Source: Candidatus Thorarchaeota archaeon (GTDB lineage: Archaea > Asgardarchaeota > Thorarchaeia > Thorarchaeales > Thorarchaeaceae). Taken from it: a DNA stretch of 32,520 bases. Shown here in pieces: positions 7,406 to 15,724 of the stretch. Within the stretch, counting starts at the first letter, position 1. Each line of letters starts with the position of its first letter. A program made the translations under genes and the position numbers. The notes beneath the pieces are model-generated. The model was given only the letters and a program-made list of their open reading frames with translations, made no database searches and had not been told where the DNA came from. The stretch lies in assembly GCA_016839445.1 (NCBI GenBank), contig JAEOUG010000008.1, positions 1 through 32,520 of the forward strand, written 5' to 3'.

Positions 7406-8128
7406 CTACCTTGGCCGATAGATCTCTGTTGGCGGGGTGGTTTCAAGTACAGTCTGGTTATCGGTACTCCATGATTCGATAGTCGCCGCCCAGCTAGGTG
7501 CTGCTTCTCCTCGGTGCCTCAGATAGACAGTCACCCAGTCATGAGGTGCAATCATCACGTGCCAAGAGACCTCCATCTCCCATTCGGCTGACTTGAAGAG
7601 ATGATGCCCTACAATCAGGATTCCGGCGCAGTTGTAGATGGGTGTCCACACCGTAGCGTTGTCAATGCCGAACTCAGCATGATTAGCAGCGAGGAAATCT
7701 ATGAAGACGTCCCGCCTCTCGATGACCTCCTCGAGTTCTTCAAAGGTCCAGTTGAGCACGCACAGGAATGCAGTATCGTGAGCGGCAACACCATCTGAGG
7801 AGAATGTCACTTCTATCTCTATGCAAGACTCGACGTGGCTCTCATTTGGGTAGACGAACACCTCGAGCAGGGGTGTGTCGGGCCAGTATGTGTAGTCTGT
7901 ATCAACAGATGCATTAGTCTCTATGGCAACCTCGTAGGTGACGATGTCTCTTGAGGCTTCGATTTCAACCAGGAACCATCCCGTCTCTCCTGGTGTCGTG
8001 TTCGCACGTTCTGGGACAAAGCTGATAGAAACCCTCTGAGAGTTCATGAAGAGGATTACTGCCAGGCTGCTCATGCAAACAACGAGCAAGAGGGCGGATA
8101 CGACTAGAACGCGAATCGATCTGTTCAT
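7406..8128 (-). CDS. Exported protein with N-terminal signal anchor
   Basis: 240 residues from ATG 8128, chosen because GGGAGAG precedes it directly and the product begins with a clean signal anchor (MNRSIR then about 22 hydrophobic residues). A longer frame to 8164 adds twelve polar residues with no ribosome-binding site. The remainder is beta-rich, with several Asn-x-Ser/Thr sites (NTT, NAS, NES, NWT, NAT, NQT) that could be glycosylated outside the cell. Early segments such as VSISFVPERANTTPGETGWFLVEIEAS look like an immunoglobulin-like domain. No enzyme motif and no family recognised. Divergent from the HEAT-repeat gene. Confidence 0.7.
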   Translation of the reverse strand: MNRSIRVLVVSALLLVVCMSSLAVILFMNSQRVSISFVPERANTTPGETGWFLVEIEASRDIVTYEVAIETNASVDTDYTYWPDTPLLEVFVYPNESHVESCIEIEVTFSSDGVAAHDTAFLCVLNWTFEELEEVIERRDVFIDFLAANHAEFGIDNATVWTPIYNCAGILIVGHHLFKSAEWEMEVSWHVMIAPHDWVTVYLRHRGEAAPSWAATIESWSTDNQTVLETTPPTEIYRPR

Positions 8129-8159
8129 GTTCTCTCCCTTTTTGATTAATTGATGAATC

Positions 8160-8167
8160 GTCATAAG
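8160..8167 (-). promoter_or_regulatory. TATA-like box for the exported-protein gene
   Basis: Minus strand reads CTTATGAC about 35 nt before ATG 8128. It supports the shorter start, since the longer frame would begin inside the box. Confidence 0.4.
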
Positions 8168-8264
8168 GAGATATGGTCTCGAGCAACAATGCGAGTGCTG
8201 GCTACTCCCTGTAGGAAGGGAAATAGAGAATAGGTGGTCACACTATGCGGCGAGATGTGTGAAC

Positions 8265-8945
8265 ATGCCGAGCGACGAATGGAAATACTTCATGGACAAC
8301 TACTACGGCAATCCATACATGATGTGGCATGATGGTATCAATGAGAAGTCAGTCACCCGGTTGGTCGGGGAGGAACGAGACCAGGCTGAGGATATGCTGA
8401 TTCAGTCGCTCAAAGAGGGTGACCATTACGCGGCCATTGGTCTTCGCGAACTACGCTCAGAAAAGGCGATTCCGCATCTGGAGGAAGTCCTTCAACGCAG
8501 CAGTGGCGTATTGGCCGTAGAGATAGCGGTGGCGCTATGCATAATCAGGGGCAACCATGAGTTCGTTCCACAGGTCATTGCCGTTCTGAAGCGCTCTCCC
8601 TTCTGGTCTGCTCGGATTAGAGCCGCCCTGTCACTACGGAGGTTCCCCACAACTGAGGTCATCGAGTCGCTCTATGAGTCAGTGGCCAGAGACCCTGACT
8701 ATCTTGTGAGAAACCACGCCTCGGAAACCCTCCTATTCCTTCACAGTCTCGAGCCGGCAATCTCTGAGCACAAAGAGATCTTCAACCATATGATCTTCGA
8801 ATACGATAGAGATGGCGGGAAGCCTACTGAAGAGGCATATGACCACTACTCAGAGTGCGCCCGTTTGTTGCGCGAACTGATTGAAGCCCAAGGCAGCGTG
8901 CGACAGGAGACGATCATAGACGACATCTGGTCGTGGAATCGCTGA
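8265..8945 (+). CDS. HEAT-repeat protein
   Basis: 226 residues from ATG 8265; an in-frame GTG at 8259 would add two. From about residue 45 to 170 there are four or so alternating amphipathic helix pairs with the HEAT/PBS-lyase pattern (GLRELRSEKAIPHLEEVL, AVALCIIRGNHEFVPQVIAVL, RAALSLRRFPTTEVIESL, HASETLLFLHSLEPAI). These form a curved scaffold for protein contacts. The N-terminus (DEWKYFMDNYYGNPYMMWHDG) is aromatic-rich and resembles nothing I know. The C-terminal 50 residues are helical. No catalytic residues. Role and partner unknown. Confidence 0.75.
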   Translation: MPSDEWKYFMDNYYGNPYMMWHDGINEKSVTRLVGEERDQAEDMLIQSLKEGDHYAAIGLRELRSEKAIPHLEEVLQRSSGVLAVEIAVALCIIRGNHEFVPQVIAVLKRSPFWSARIRAALSLRRFPTTEVIESLYESVARDPDYLVRNHASETLLFLHSLEPAISEHKEIFNHMIFEYDRDGGKPTEEAYDHYSECARLLRELIEAQGSVRQETIIDDIWSWNR

Positions 8946-8989
8946 GAGAGCCACTGCGAATAGCAGGACCGCTGCATCTAGACCAGCAA

Positions 8990-8997
8990 GTATTAAA
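8990..8997 (+). promoter_or_regulatory. TATA-like box upstream of the acyltransferase gene
   Basis: GTATTAAA, about 135 nt before the chosen GTG start at 9129, implying a leader near 110 nt. The length is unusual for this window, so either the box is not used or the leader has a role. No other ORF was recognised in the leader. Confidence 0.3.
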
Positions 8998-9128
8998 CGC
9001 GAGCTTGGGGCCAAACTGAGAAGCCCATAACATGCATCCCCAGGGATACTACTCTCAGGATTGACTGCGGAACTGGTTGTAGGAACACCACCATTGGATG
9101 ACCGACTGAGGCCCGGACGTAACCAGAT

Positions 9129-10241
9129 GTGACAAGCAAGCGGATTTCATGGATTGATCTCACCAAGGCAGCAGCCCTTCTCACGGTGATATTCGTACAT
9201 TCCACTCCCCGTGACGATCTGACAGCGGTATTGACTGGCTTCGTACTTCCGGTGTTCTTCATCCTCTATGGAGTTGCTCACAGTAGTGAGAAGCACAGAG
9301 ACAACCTCCGACAGTACATTGCGGGCAGATTCAGGGCGTTGATGATACCGTATTTCATCCTGACCACCGCCATGGTTTTCCTCTATCTGGCCGTATACCC
9401 CCAGGTTGACGTGGGTCTTACTCCCTCGAACTTCGTTTTCTGGTCCCTGTATGGCAACGGTCCCCCAGGAAGAGTGACACATCTCTGGTTCCTTAGGACC
9501 ATGTTCTTCGCCCTCGTTCTCTTCTCACTCCTTGACAAGTATCTTCACGATAGACCACCTGTGGTTCGCTATCTCATTCTCCTCCTATCTCCAGCTCTGG
9601 GCCTTTGGCTACGTGCTGCGTTTGGAGTCAGTCTGATCCCATGGAGCGTGGACTCGGTCCTTGTTGCGCTCTCCTTTATGATGGTGGGCCAAGAGATACG
9701 GAAGCACAATCGCACTGGATCATGGAGCATAGGCCCTGCATTTGACATTCTCAGTGTTGGCGCGTCTCTGACTCTTTTCGTCGCAGTGGCTTGGCTCAAT
9801 GGCTATGTCAACATCGGCGAGAGCATCTACGGAAACTCCGTGTATGCCTATCTTCTGACAGGAGTTGTGGGTACGTACGTCGTTGGCGTGGTCTCATACT
9901 ACGTATGCACGCGGAGTCCCAAGATTTGCGGTCTTGCGGCCAGATTCAACGAATTCGGTCAGGAAGTCTATGAGATACACCCACTCATCATCCAGACCAA
10001 CATAGAGCTGTTCAGCGGACTGGCCATCTGGCAGTACCTCACGGTGTACCCGGGTGCTCCGTTGTTCCTAGTCAACTTCCCCTTGGCAATACTGCTGTCA
10101 TGGATACTGGCATCTAGGGTCATAGTTCGCTCAGGCGCGCTTCAGTTCGCCTTTCGGGGATGGAGAGTGAAAGGAAAGCCCCCTGAGCCATCCTTCTCAG
10201 AGGTAGAGAACAACAACTCGGTACCATCGAACCCGAACTAA
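9129..10241 (+). CDS. Membrane acyltransferase (acyltransferase-3 family)
   Basis: 370 residues with about ten membrane helices. The N-terminus RISWIDLTKAAALLTVIFVHS matches the start of the acyltransferase-3 family (OafA/NodX/OpgC type), with the conserved His at the end of helix one. It is followed by LPVFFILYG and RFRALMIPYF, also typical of the family. The C-terminal part has EVYEIHPLI in the position of the usual YxxHPL segment. These enzymes O-acylate sugars of envelope glycans; the acceptor here is unknown. Start GTG 9129 is the first possible start after a stop, without a clear ribosome-binding site. It ends five bases from the convergent M20 gene. Confidence 0.82.
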   Translation: MTSKRISWIDLTKAAALLTVIFVHSTPRDDLTAVLTGFVLPVFFILYGVAHSSEKHRDNLRQYIAGRFRALMIPYFILTTAMVFLYLAVYPQVDVGLTPSNFVFWSLYGNGPPGRVTHLWFLRTMFFALVLFSLLDKYLHDRPPVVRYLILLLSPALGLWLRAAFGVSLIPWSVDSVLVALSFMMVGQEIRKHNRTGSWSIGPAFDILSVGASLTLFVAVAWLNGYVNIGESIYGNSVYAYLLTGVVGTYVVGVVSYYVCTRSPKICGLAARFNEFGQEVYEIHPLIIQTNIELFSGLAIWQYLTVYPGAPLFLVNFPLAILLSWILASRVIVRSGALQFAFRGWRVKGKPPEPSFSEVENNNSVPSNPN

Positions 10242-10246
10242 GCGTA

Positions 10247-11428
10247 TCACCTAGTCCTGGAAGTCGCATCCTCGAATTCCTTGCGGACTCTATCCATTAG
10301 ATTAGAGTCTGTTAGCAGGTCAATCGCAGTAAGGGCAAGGGCCTTTGCGGCGCTGATCATCGCCTGGTGGCCCCTCTCCGAAGATGCCGCCTTTTCGAAC
10401 TCCTGAGAGTGCCCTGCAATATCATTATCGCAGATTGAGATGTAGGGGTGTATTGCTGGCACGACCTGACTCACGTTGCCAATGTCGCTAGAACCTGCGC
10501 CGCTCCCTTCTGGAATTGGTATGAGCGGCTCGCCGATGGCTTCCAGATTCTTCACGAATGCCTCACCCATGTATTTGTTCATGAGTCTTGACTTGTACGA
10601 AGGTTCGATTATCTTGAAGCTCAGGGTCGCACCTGTTGCTAGAGCAGCTCCTTCTGCACACTTCCTAACCTTATCTACGAGTTTACTGCAATAGTGATCA
10701 TCCTCAGCTCGGACGTAGAAGGAAGCTGCTGCGAATTCTGGTACAATATTCGGCTTGACTCCTCCGTGATCGATAATGCCGTGAATCCTCGCACTGCTCT
10801 GGATGTGTTGGCGCATCGCGTTTATTCCGTTGAATGTCTGAATGACTGCATCCAGTGCGTTGATACCCTTCTCCGGACTAGCTGATGCGTGTGCAGCTTT
10901 GCCGTGGAACTCGATCTTCACCTCTGTGAGGGCAAGACCCTTCCGACCCACCAGAGTGTATCCTGCAGAGGGATGAAACATCATCGCCGCGTCGATGTTG
11001 TCGAATATCCCAGCTTCCACCATGGCTATCTTGCCGCCAATGTCCTCCTCGGCCGGAGTGCCCAGGAACACAAGCCGTCCAGGAATTCTCTCCTTCACCG
11101 AAGCCACGGCGAGTGCGGCGCCAAGCGCAGAGGCTGCGATTAGATTGTGCCCACACGCATGACCAATCTCTGGTAATGCATCGTATTCCGCTAGGATGGC
11201 TATGGTCGGCCCCTTGGATGTGCTGGGATGGTGGGCAACTATGGCCGTCTCCATGCCTGCAGCCCCACGAGTCACATCAAAGCCTGACTTCTCCAGCTCC
11301 TCCGCCAGTCTTCTGGATGCCTCGATTTCCTTGAACGCTAGCTCGGGGTTCTTGTGCATCCAGTCTGCAATCTCGACAAGTAGGGACCTGATTCCGTCCA
11401 CGTAGTCAATGACTTCTTCTTTGGGCAT
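10247..11428 (-). CDS. M20-family metal-dependent amidohydrolase
   Basis: 393 residues, normal for the aminoacylase/AbgB-like branch of M20. Visible features are the N-terminal HKNPELAFKEIEAS, the metal-binding core LAEYDALPEIGHACGHN, the PAEE glutamates, the lid-domain GKAAHASASPEKGINALDA, and a late GSSDIGNVS...GHS. Such enzymes cleave N-acyl amino acids or aminobenzoyl-glutamate in the cytoplasm using two divalent metals. The start ATG 11428 has AGAGGA about 14 nt upstream. It is transcribed divergently from the SDR gene, from a shared AT-rich patch at 11492-11505. Substrate not predictable. Confidence 0.9.
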   Translation of the reverse strand: MPKEEVIDYVDGIRSLLVEIADWMHKNPELAFKEIEASRRLAEELEKSGFDVTRGAAGMETAIVAHHPSTSKGPTIAILAEYDALPEIGHACGHNLIAASALGAALAVASVKERIPGRLVFLGTPAEEDIGGKIAMVEAGIFDNIDAAMMFHPSAGYTLVGRKGLALTEVKIEFHGKAAHASASPEKGINALDAVIQTFNGINAMRQHIQSSARIHGIIDHGGVKPNIVPEFAAASFYVRAEDDHYCSKLVDKVRKCAEGAALATGATLSFKIIEPSYKSRLMNKYMGEAFVKNLEAIGEPLIPIPEGSGAGSSDIGNVSQVVPAIHPYISICDNDIAGHSQEFEKAASSERGHQAMISAAKALALTAIDLLTDSNLMDRVRKEFEDATSRTR

Positions 11429-11491
11429 ATCAATCGCAGGTCCTCTAGTCTCACGATATCTTGAGTCTTCGCATTTCTTGCATTGTTTCCG

Positions 11492-11505
11492 CTATTCTCT
11501 AATAG
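11492..11505. promoter_or_regulatory. Shared divergent TATA-like element (CTATT-CTCT-AATAG)
   Basis: The patch is an inverted repeat, CTATT and AATAG four bases apart. It can be read as a TATA box on either strand: the plus-strand start at 11551 lies about 50 nt away and the minus-strand start at 11428 about 65 nt away. A single element may serve both genes. Confidence 0.35.
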
Positions 11506-11550
11506 TGGATGAGGGTTCAACAGCGCTCGATAATGGTCGGTGAATAGGAT

Positions 11551-12348
11551 ATGGACTTCGAGAACAGAGTAGCCATAGTGACAGGAGCTGCGCGTGGCAT
11601 TGGAGAAGCCACCGCATGGGCGTTCGCGGAGCGCGGCGCCATAGTCGTCATTGTGGACATCGATGGCGCAGGAGCCAAACGTGTGGCAAACCAACTCGAG
11701 GCGAAGGGATTGCAGGCTGCCGCCTTTGAGGTGGATGTCGCGGATCGACAGGCTGTTGATGCTATGACTGAAGAAGTCTTGTCCCGTTTCGGCAGAATAG
11801 ACATACTCGTGAACAACGCCTATGTGTCGGGTGGATACGCGCTGGTAACTGAAACCAGCAATGAGACTTGGGATAGAGTGCTTGCAGTCAACCTGACTGG
11901 ATACTTCAACTGCGCCAGAGCAGTCGCCAGGTCAATGATTGAGCGGAAGTCAGGGAAGATAGTCAACATATCTTCTGGTGCGGGAGTCAATGGTAGCCTC
12001 TCGTCGGGTGTGCAGTATCCTGCGAGCAAGGCTGGTATCATAGGGCTCACTAAGGGTCTTGCCGGTGACTTGGCACCATATGGCATCAATGTCAACTGTG
12101 TCACTCCGGGGCTCATCAGAACGTGGGCCGAGGGTGAGGTCTCATCTGGATGGACTGACGACAAAGTGAACAGATACATCGAAGTCGAGGTGCCTCTCAA
12201 GCGCGCTGGCCGCCCGGAGGAGATTGCAGAGGTGATTGTGTTCCTTGCATCAGATGCTGCCAGCTACATCGTCGGCGAAGTAATCAACGTTGACGGCGGG
12301 GGCATGCTTGATTCAGTGGCCAAACGAGAGTCGCTTCTGGGCTTCTAG
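11551..12348 (+). CDS. Short-chain dehydrogenase/reductase (classical SDR)
   Basis: 265 residues, normal for a classical SDR. The NAD(P)-binding glycine motif TGAARGIG is at residues 11-18, and Asp36 at the end of the second strand favours NAD(H). NNA is at 88-90, Ser141/142 is the likely catalytic serine, and Tyr156-x3-Lys160 completes the triad. The C-terminus GEVINVDGGG is typical of the glucose/3-oxoacyl reductase subgroup. Substrate unknown. AGGAT lies just before ATG 11551. The luciferase-like gene follows 98 bases later on the same strand and may be part of the same pathway. Confidence 0.92.
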   Translation: MDFENRVAIVTGAARGIGEATAWAFAERGAIVVIVDIDGAGAKRVANQLEAKGLQAAAFEVDVADRQAVDAMTEEVLSRFGRIDILVNNAYVSGGYALVTETSNETWDRVLAVNLTGYFNCARAVARSMIERKSGKIVNISSGAGVNGSLSSGVQYPASKAGIIGLTKGLAGDLAPYGINVNCVTPGLIRTWAEGEVSSGWTDDKVNRYIEVEVPLKRAGRPEEIAEVIVFLASDAASYIVGEVINVDGGGMLDSVAKRESLLGF

Positions 12349-12446
12349 ATTGATGCTGTTCTCTCGGAGCATCCGAGTAGAGATTCCATATCGTGCCCTC
12401 GATAGGTCCTGTTCCACTGCTTGACCACAGTTCCAGAGGAATTAGA

Positions 12447-13295
12447 ATGAGATACGGCATTAACATCCCGAATTTCGGTTGGTTTGGAAGTGTTGACGCT
12501 CTCGTGGACTATGCCGCCATCGCTGAGGATGCTGGCTGGGACGCCTTCATACTGTGGGATCACATGCTGGTGTTCAAACAGGAGGACATGGTTCTACCCT
12601 TCGCAGACCCCTGGGTTGCACTGACTGCAATCGCCTGCAATACGACCAAGATCCGACTTGGCACAGGAATCACTCCTCTGCCTCGCAGGAGGCCCTGGAA
12701 GGTGGCAAGAGAGGCTGTATCGCTCGATCATGTTTCAAAGGGAAGGTTCACTCTGGGCGTTGGCATTGGTGCCCCTCCTGACGTTGAATTCGACTACTTC
12801 TCTGAAGAATCCAACGCGGCGATTCGAGCTCAGAAGCTAGACGAAGGATTGGAGATAATCAAGGGACTGTGGTCCGGAGAACCATTCTCATATCAAGGAA
12901 GACACTATCAGCTAAGGGAGATGACCTTCTTGCCCAAGCCGTATCAGCAGGGAGGAATCCCACTCTGGATTGGAGGCGGGTACCCGGCAACAGCTCCCTT
13001 CCGAAGAGCTGCACGCTACAACGCAGTATACCCCGTTCACTCCAAATGGCCAGAGCCACTTGCCCCTGACCATCTGAAGTACATCTTGGGAATAGTGGAG
13101 GCGGAACGCGGATCCTTGAAGGATTATGATGTCGTTGTCTGTGGGGAGACTTCGGGCACAGGAACTGAAGAAGACTACGAGAAGCTCACGTCTTGGCGCG
13201 ACGCAGGGGCCACTTGGTGGATGGAGGACATACACGGAATCCGTGCTGAGGTTGATGAGCTCAAGGCACGAATCACAGCTGGTCCGCCCAAATAA
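12447..13295 (+). CDS. Luciferase-like flavin/F420-dependent oxidoreductase
   Basis: 282 residues from ATG 12447, which has AGAGGA six bases upstream; a GTG at 12393 opens the same frame earlier but has no such site. The fold is the bacterial-luciferase TIM barrel. Visible marks are DYAAIAEDAGWDAFILWDH, the GTGITPLPRRRPWKVAREAVSLD block, GRFTLGVGIG, the helix LDEGLEIIKGLWSGEPFSYQGRHY, and PLWIGGGYPATAPFRRAARYN near the flavin or F420 phosphate. In archaea such proteins often use F420, but FMN cannot be excluded. Substrate unknown. Neighbours are an SDR upstream and a zinc-finger gene 40 nt downstream. Confidence 0.9.
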   Translation: MRYGINIPNFGWFGSVDALVDYAAIAEDAGWDAFILWDHMLVFKQEDMVLPFADPWVALTAIACNTTKIRLGTGITPLPRRRPWKVAREAVSLDHVSKGRFTLGVGIGAPPDVEFDYFSEESNAAIRAQKLDEGLEIIKGLWSGEPFSYQGRHYQLREMTFLPKPYQQGGIPLWIGGGYPATAPFRRAARYNAVYPVHSKWPEPLAPDHLKYILGIVEAERGSLKDYDVVVCGETSGTGTEEDYEKLTSWRDAGATWWMEDIHGIRAEVDELKARITAGPPK

Positions 13296-13299
13296 ATAG
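13291..13299 (+). promoter_or_regulatory. TATA-like box before the zinc-finger/BtrH-like pair
   Basis: AATAAATAG overlaps the stop of the luciferase-like gene and lies about 40 nt before the TTG start at 13336. It suggests the pair has its own promoter. Confidence 0.35.
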
Positions 13300-13335
13300 C
13301 TGAATGCCTCTACTCTGAGAGGATGTGAGTCATCA

Positions 13336-13608
13336 TTGGCGGACAAAGATAGAGAAGTAGCAGAGAGGATACTTGGCGGGATGGCGGAACAGAGATCCAA
13401 GACTGGTGGTGCTTGCCGGGGATGTGGCTTTGAAGCAGCTGATAATGACTTATTCGAGTGCGAAGAGTGCGGTTCGCCCGTCTGCACTTACTGCCACAAT
13501 ATGACCATGGATGGTGGCATGATCTGCCGGGCCTGCATCAAAGCGCAGGGCCTCACACCGGATGATGTCATGTTTGAGGAGGACGGACAGGGCCGGTCCT
13601 TCTTCTAG
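13336..13608 (+). CDS. Small double zinc-finger protein with FYVE/RING-like spacing
   Basis: 90 residues from TTG 13336. Eight cysteines form four CxxC pairs: Cys27/30, 42/45, 50/53 and 64/67. The pattern C-x2-C-x11-C-x2-C-x4-C-x2-C-x10-C-x2-C fits a cross-brace with two zincs, as in FYVE and related RING/PHD fingers; the C-x2-C-G-x3-C-x2-C middle is also FYVE-like. The lipid-binding residues of true FYVE domains (WxxD and the basic RRHHCR) are absent, so phosphoinositide binding is not supported. His54 follows Cys53 and could replace a ligand. The flanks are acidic. It ends 15 nt before the BtrH-like gene, so the two are very probably cotranscribed. Function unknown. Confidence 0.7.
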   Translation: MADKDREVAERILGGMAEQRSKTGGACRGCGFEAADNDLFECEECGSPVCTYCHNMTMDGGMICRACIKAQGLTPDDVMFEEDGQGRSFF

Positions 13609-13623
13609 AGTTGGGAGCGAGAG

Positions 13624-14832
13624 ATGAGCCAGAAGGACTTCGAACCTGCGGGAATTGGAAGCGATCAGATAGTACTGGACTTCCAGCACTTCGGTGGTGG
13701 TAGGAACTGCCAGACCAGTGCTATGCAGCGTCTAATGCACCATCTCGGGCATGACATAAGTGAACCGATGCTGGTAGGGATTTCGGCAGGCCTGGGCTTC
13801 ATCTACTGGTTCATGAAGATGATGACATACCCAGTCATCGGGGGAATGAATCGGTCTGACTGCAGAGAATTCCCCGGTATCCTTGGTAAGGCTGCGCGTA
13901 GATTGGGAGGCGACTTCGAGGCTATTCGTACGAAGAGCGTGAAGAAGGCACACTTGTTTCTCAAGGAAACTCTACTAGAAGACCAACCTGCCCTCGTATG
14001 TGTTGACATGGCCTATCTTGACCACTTGCTCACTGGAGAGGACGATCACTTCGGCGAGCACAATTTCCTCGTCTTCGGGATAGACGAACAGAGGGATCTG
14101 GCGTACATCTCGGACCGTTTTCATGGCACGACTACAATGTCTCTTGTACAGCTTCAGAGAGCACGTTCATCGGAGTTCAGACCGTTTCCAGCTATGAACC
14201 AGATGGTGCGATTCACGCTGCCGGAGGAACTCACTCCCCTGCAGAATGTCATCCCGTCTGCAATCCGCGAGAACGTGAAAGCACTCCTGAACCCGCCGAT
14301 TTCCAACTTCGGCATAGAAGGGATCAAGAAGTGGAGCAAAGAACTCGGGAGGTACCAGAAGATCATCCCCGATGCGCGAAATCTTGCTCACGCCCTTGTG
14401 ATGCACTACATATACATCGAAACGGGTGGCTCTGGTGGCGCGATATTCCGTCAGATCTACAAGGACTTCCTCGAAGAAGCTGGTGGGCTCCTAGAGAATG
14501 ATGGTATTCTGAGAGCTGCACAGGACTTCGAGAGGATTGTGTCAACTTGGAGGTCAATCGCTGAAGCCCTGCTGCCAGATGAATTTTCTGCGCTCTCTGA
14601 GCTTCGGAGAATTCAGTGGCGGTGTAACGAACTCATGGAGACCGAAGGTCTGGCTTCAATCAGGAAGGCAGGACGTCTTGCAGCCAAAGTGCCTGCTCTT
14701 CTGGATGAGGCTGCAGCATCTGAGGTGACTCACTACGGAGAATTCGTGCCCAAGGTACAAGAGCTTCTGGAAACCGTGGCAGGTCTTGAGGAGCAGGCTC
14801 TGAAGGAGCTCAATGGGTCGGTCCGGGGGTAA
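13624..14832 (+). CDS. BtrH-like cysteine acyltransferase/peptidase-fold protein
   Basis: 402 residues. The N-terminal region (about 15-190) resembles the BtrH N-terminal domain, a papain-like fold first known from butirosin synthesis, where BtrH moves an acyl chain from an acyl carrier protein to an amine. Here HFGGGRNCQTSAM holds the putative nucleophile Cys29, and FGEHNFLVFGIDEQ holds a putative catalytic His. The C-terminal half resembles the helical DUF4872-type partner domain that follows BtrH_N in many proteins. No carrier protein or antibiotic genes are nearby, so the acceptor is open. GGGAG lies 6 nt before ATG 13624. Likely in an operon with the zinc-finger gene. Family call is by motif memory; alternatives are other papain-like hydrolases. 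Confidence 0.72.
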   Translation: MSQKDFEPAGIGSDQIVLDFQHFGGGRNCQTSAMQRLMHHLGHDISEPMLVGISAGLGFIYWFMKMMTYPVIGGMNRSDCREFPGILGKAARRLGGDFEAIRTKSVKKAHLFLKETLLEDQPALVCVDMAYLDHLLTGEDDHFGEHNFLVFGIDEQRDLAYISDRFHGTTTMSLVQLQRARSSEFRPFPAMNQMVRFTLPEELTPLQNVIPSAIRENVKALLNPPISNFGIEGIKKWSKELGRYQKIIPDARNLAHALVMHYIYIETGGSGGAIFRQIYKDFLEEAGGLLENDGILRAAQDFERIVSTWRSIAEALLPDEFSALSELRRIQWRCNELMETEGLASIRKAGRLAAKVPALLDEAAASEVTHYGEFVPKVQELLETVAGLEEQALKELNGSVRG

Positions 14833-14850
14833 TCTCGCGAGGGGCATCAG

Positions 14851-14859
14851 ACTAATATC
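14851..14859 (+). promoter_or_regulatory. TATA-like box for heliorhodopsin
   Basis: ACTAATATC centred about 32 nt before ATG 14887, so the predicted transcript begins only a few bases before the start codon. This supports ATG 14887 over the in-frame TTG at 14878. Confidence 0.45.
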
Positions 14860-14886
14860 GAAGTCTGAGTACTAGTATTGATTCAA

Positions 14887-15708
14887 ATGAACGGTCAAGA
14901 GAGTACAGGGAGCTCCTCTAGCTCGCCTATCTCGTTCTCCTACCTGAAAAGAGTGAATCTTGCTGCAGGAGCTCTCCACCTAGTCACTGGAATCCTAATG
15001 CTGTTCCTCGGTCTGACGTTGGAATGGTCACTTGACGTCTACACTATATATCTCGACTTCGAGATAATACCAGTAGACCCTTTCTTTGTCGTGACTCCCA
15101 CGCCGACGGTGCTGTTCACACTGACGAACATAGGAGTGATACTCGCATCCTTCCCGCTGATGTCCGCCTTAGCACACTTCCTCATTGCTTTCCCCCTGAA
15201 TGAGAGGTATGTGGCCAATCTGGAGAAAGGAATGAACCCCTATCGATGGTATGAGTATTCCGTTTCGAGTTCTGTCATGATCTTCCTGATTACGTTTCTA
15301 CTCGGTATCTGGGACTTCTGGTCTTTAGTGATGATAGTCATACTCAACGCAATGATGATTGCTTTTGGCTATCTTATGGAGGTCTTGAACCAGTACACTG
15401 AGAAGACTAACTGGAGTCCCTTCCTACTTGGGTGCGTGTCTGGCTTCACACCGTGGGTGGTCCTCTTTGGCTACTTCTACAGCGCAATCCAGGCGGCGGA
15501 AACGAACCCACCAACGTTCGTATACATAATCATCTTGCTGTACTTCCTGCTCTTCAACATCTTCGCCCTTAACATGCTACTCCAGTACAAGAAGACGGGG
15601 AAGTGGAAGGACTATCTCTATGGGGAGCGCGTGTATATCTTGCTTAGCCTGATTGCCAAGACTCTCCTTGCTTGGATCGTCTTTGCAGGCATCTTCGCCC
15701 CATTCTAA
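14887..15708 (+). CDS. Heliorhodopsin
   Basis: Seven-helix retinal photoreceptor of the heliorhodopsin family, 273 residues from ATG 14887 (TTG 14878 would add three). The last helix has SLIAKTLLAW, where Lys258 is the expected retinal Schiff-base lysine and Ser254 sits four residues earlier as in known members. Helix three follows NPYRWYEYSVSSSVM; Glu123 there corresponds to the Schiff-base counterion (Glu107/108 in studied proteins). Other family marks are LNQYTEKTNW, TPWVVLFGYF, NIFALNMLLQYKKTGKWKDYLYGE. Known members have the N-terminus inside, opposite to other rhodopsins, and a slow photocycle; most do not pump protons. The Ser-rich N-terminus would be cytoplasmic. It has its own promoter; a hairpin follows. 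No retinal-synthesis gene is in the window. Confidence 0.9.
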   Translation: MNGQESTGSSSSSPISFSYLKRVNLAAGALHLVTGILMLFLGLTLEWSLDVYTIYLDFEIIPVDPFFVVTPTPTVLFTLTNIGVILASFPLMSALAHFLIAFPLNERYVANLEKGMNPYRWYEYSVSSSVMIFLITFLLGIWDFWSLVMIVILNAMMIAFGYLMEVLNQYTEKTNWSPFLLGCVSGFTPWVVLFGYFYSAIQAAETNPPTFVYIIILLYFLLFNIFALNMLLQYKKTGKWKDYLYGERVYILLSLIAKTLLAWIVFAGIFAPF

Positions 15709-15724
15709 GCAACCGAACGCACAT

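Noticed and set aside
7075..7482. 135-codon plus-strand frame across the start of the Cys-rich gene
   Set aside because: Composition (Ser/Leu/Arg/Pro) is typical of an antisense shadow and it crosses a gene boundary.
12349..12446. Possible tRNA or small RNA between the SDR and luciferase-like genes
   Set aside because: GC-rich pairs occur but no cloverleaf, T-loop GTTCRANYC or CCA end could be drawn.
13336..13608. True FYVE domain binding phosphatidylinositol 3-phosphate
   Set aside because: The cysteine spacing fits but the WxxD and RRHHCR lipid-binding residues are missing.
14887..15708. Type-1 microbial rhodopsin (pump or schizorhodopsin) instead of heliorhodopsin
   Set aside because: There is no DxxxxK-type last helix or RYxDW-like helix-three motif; the NPYRWYEYS and SLIAK blocks fit heliorhodopsin.
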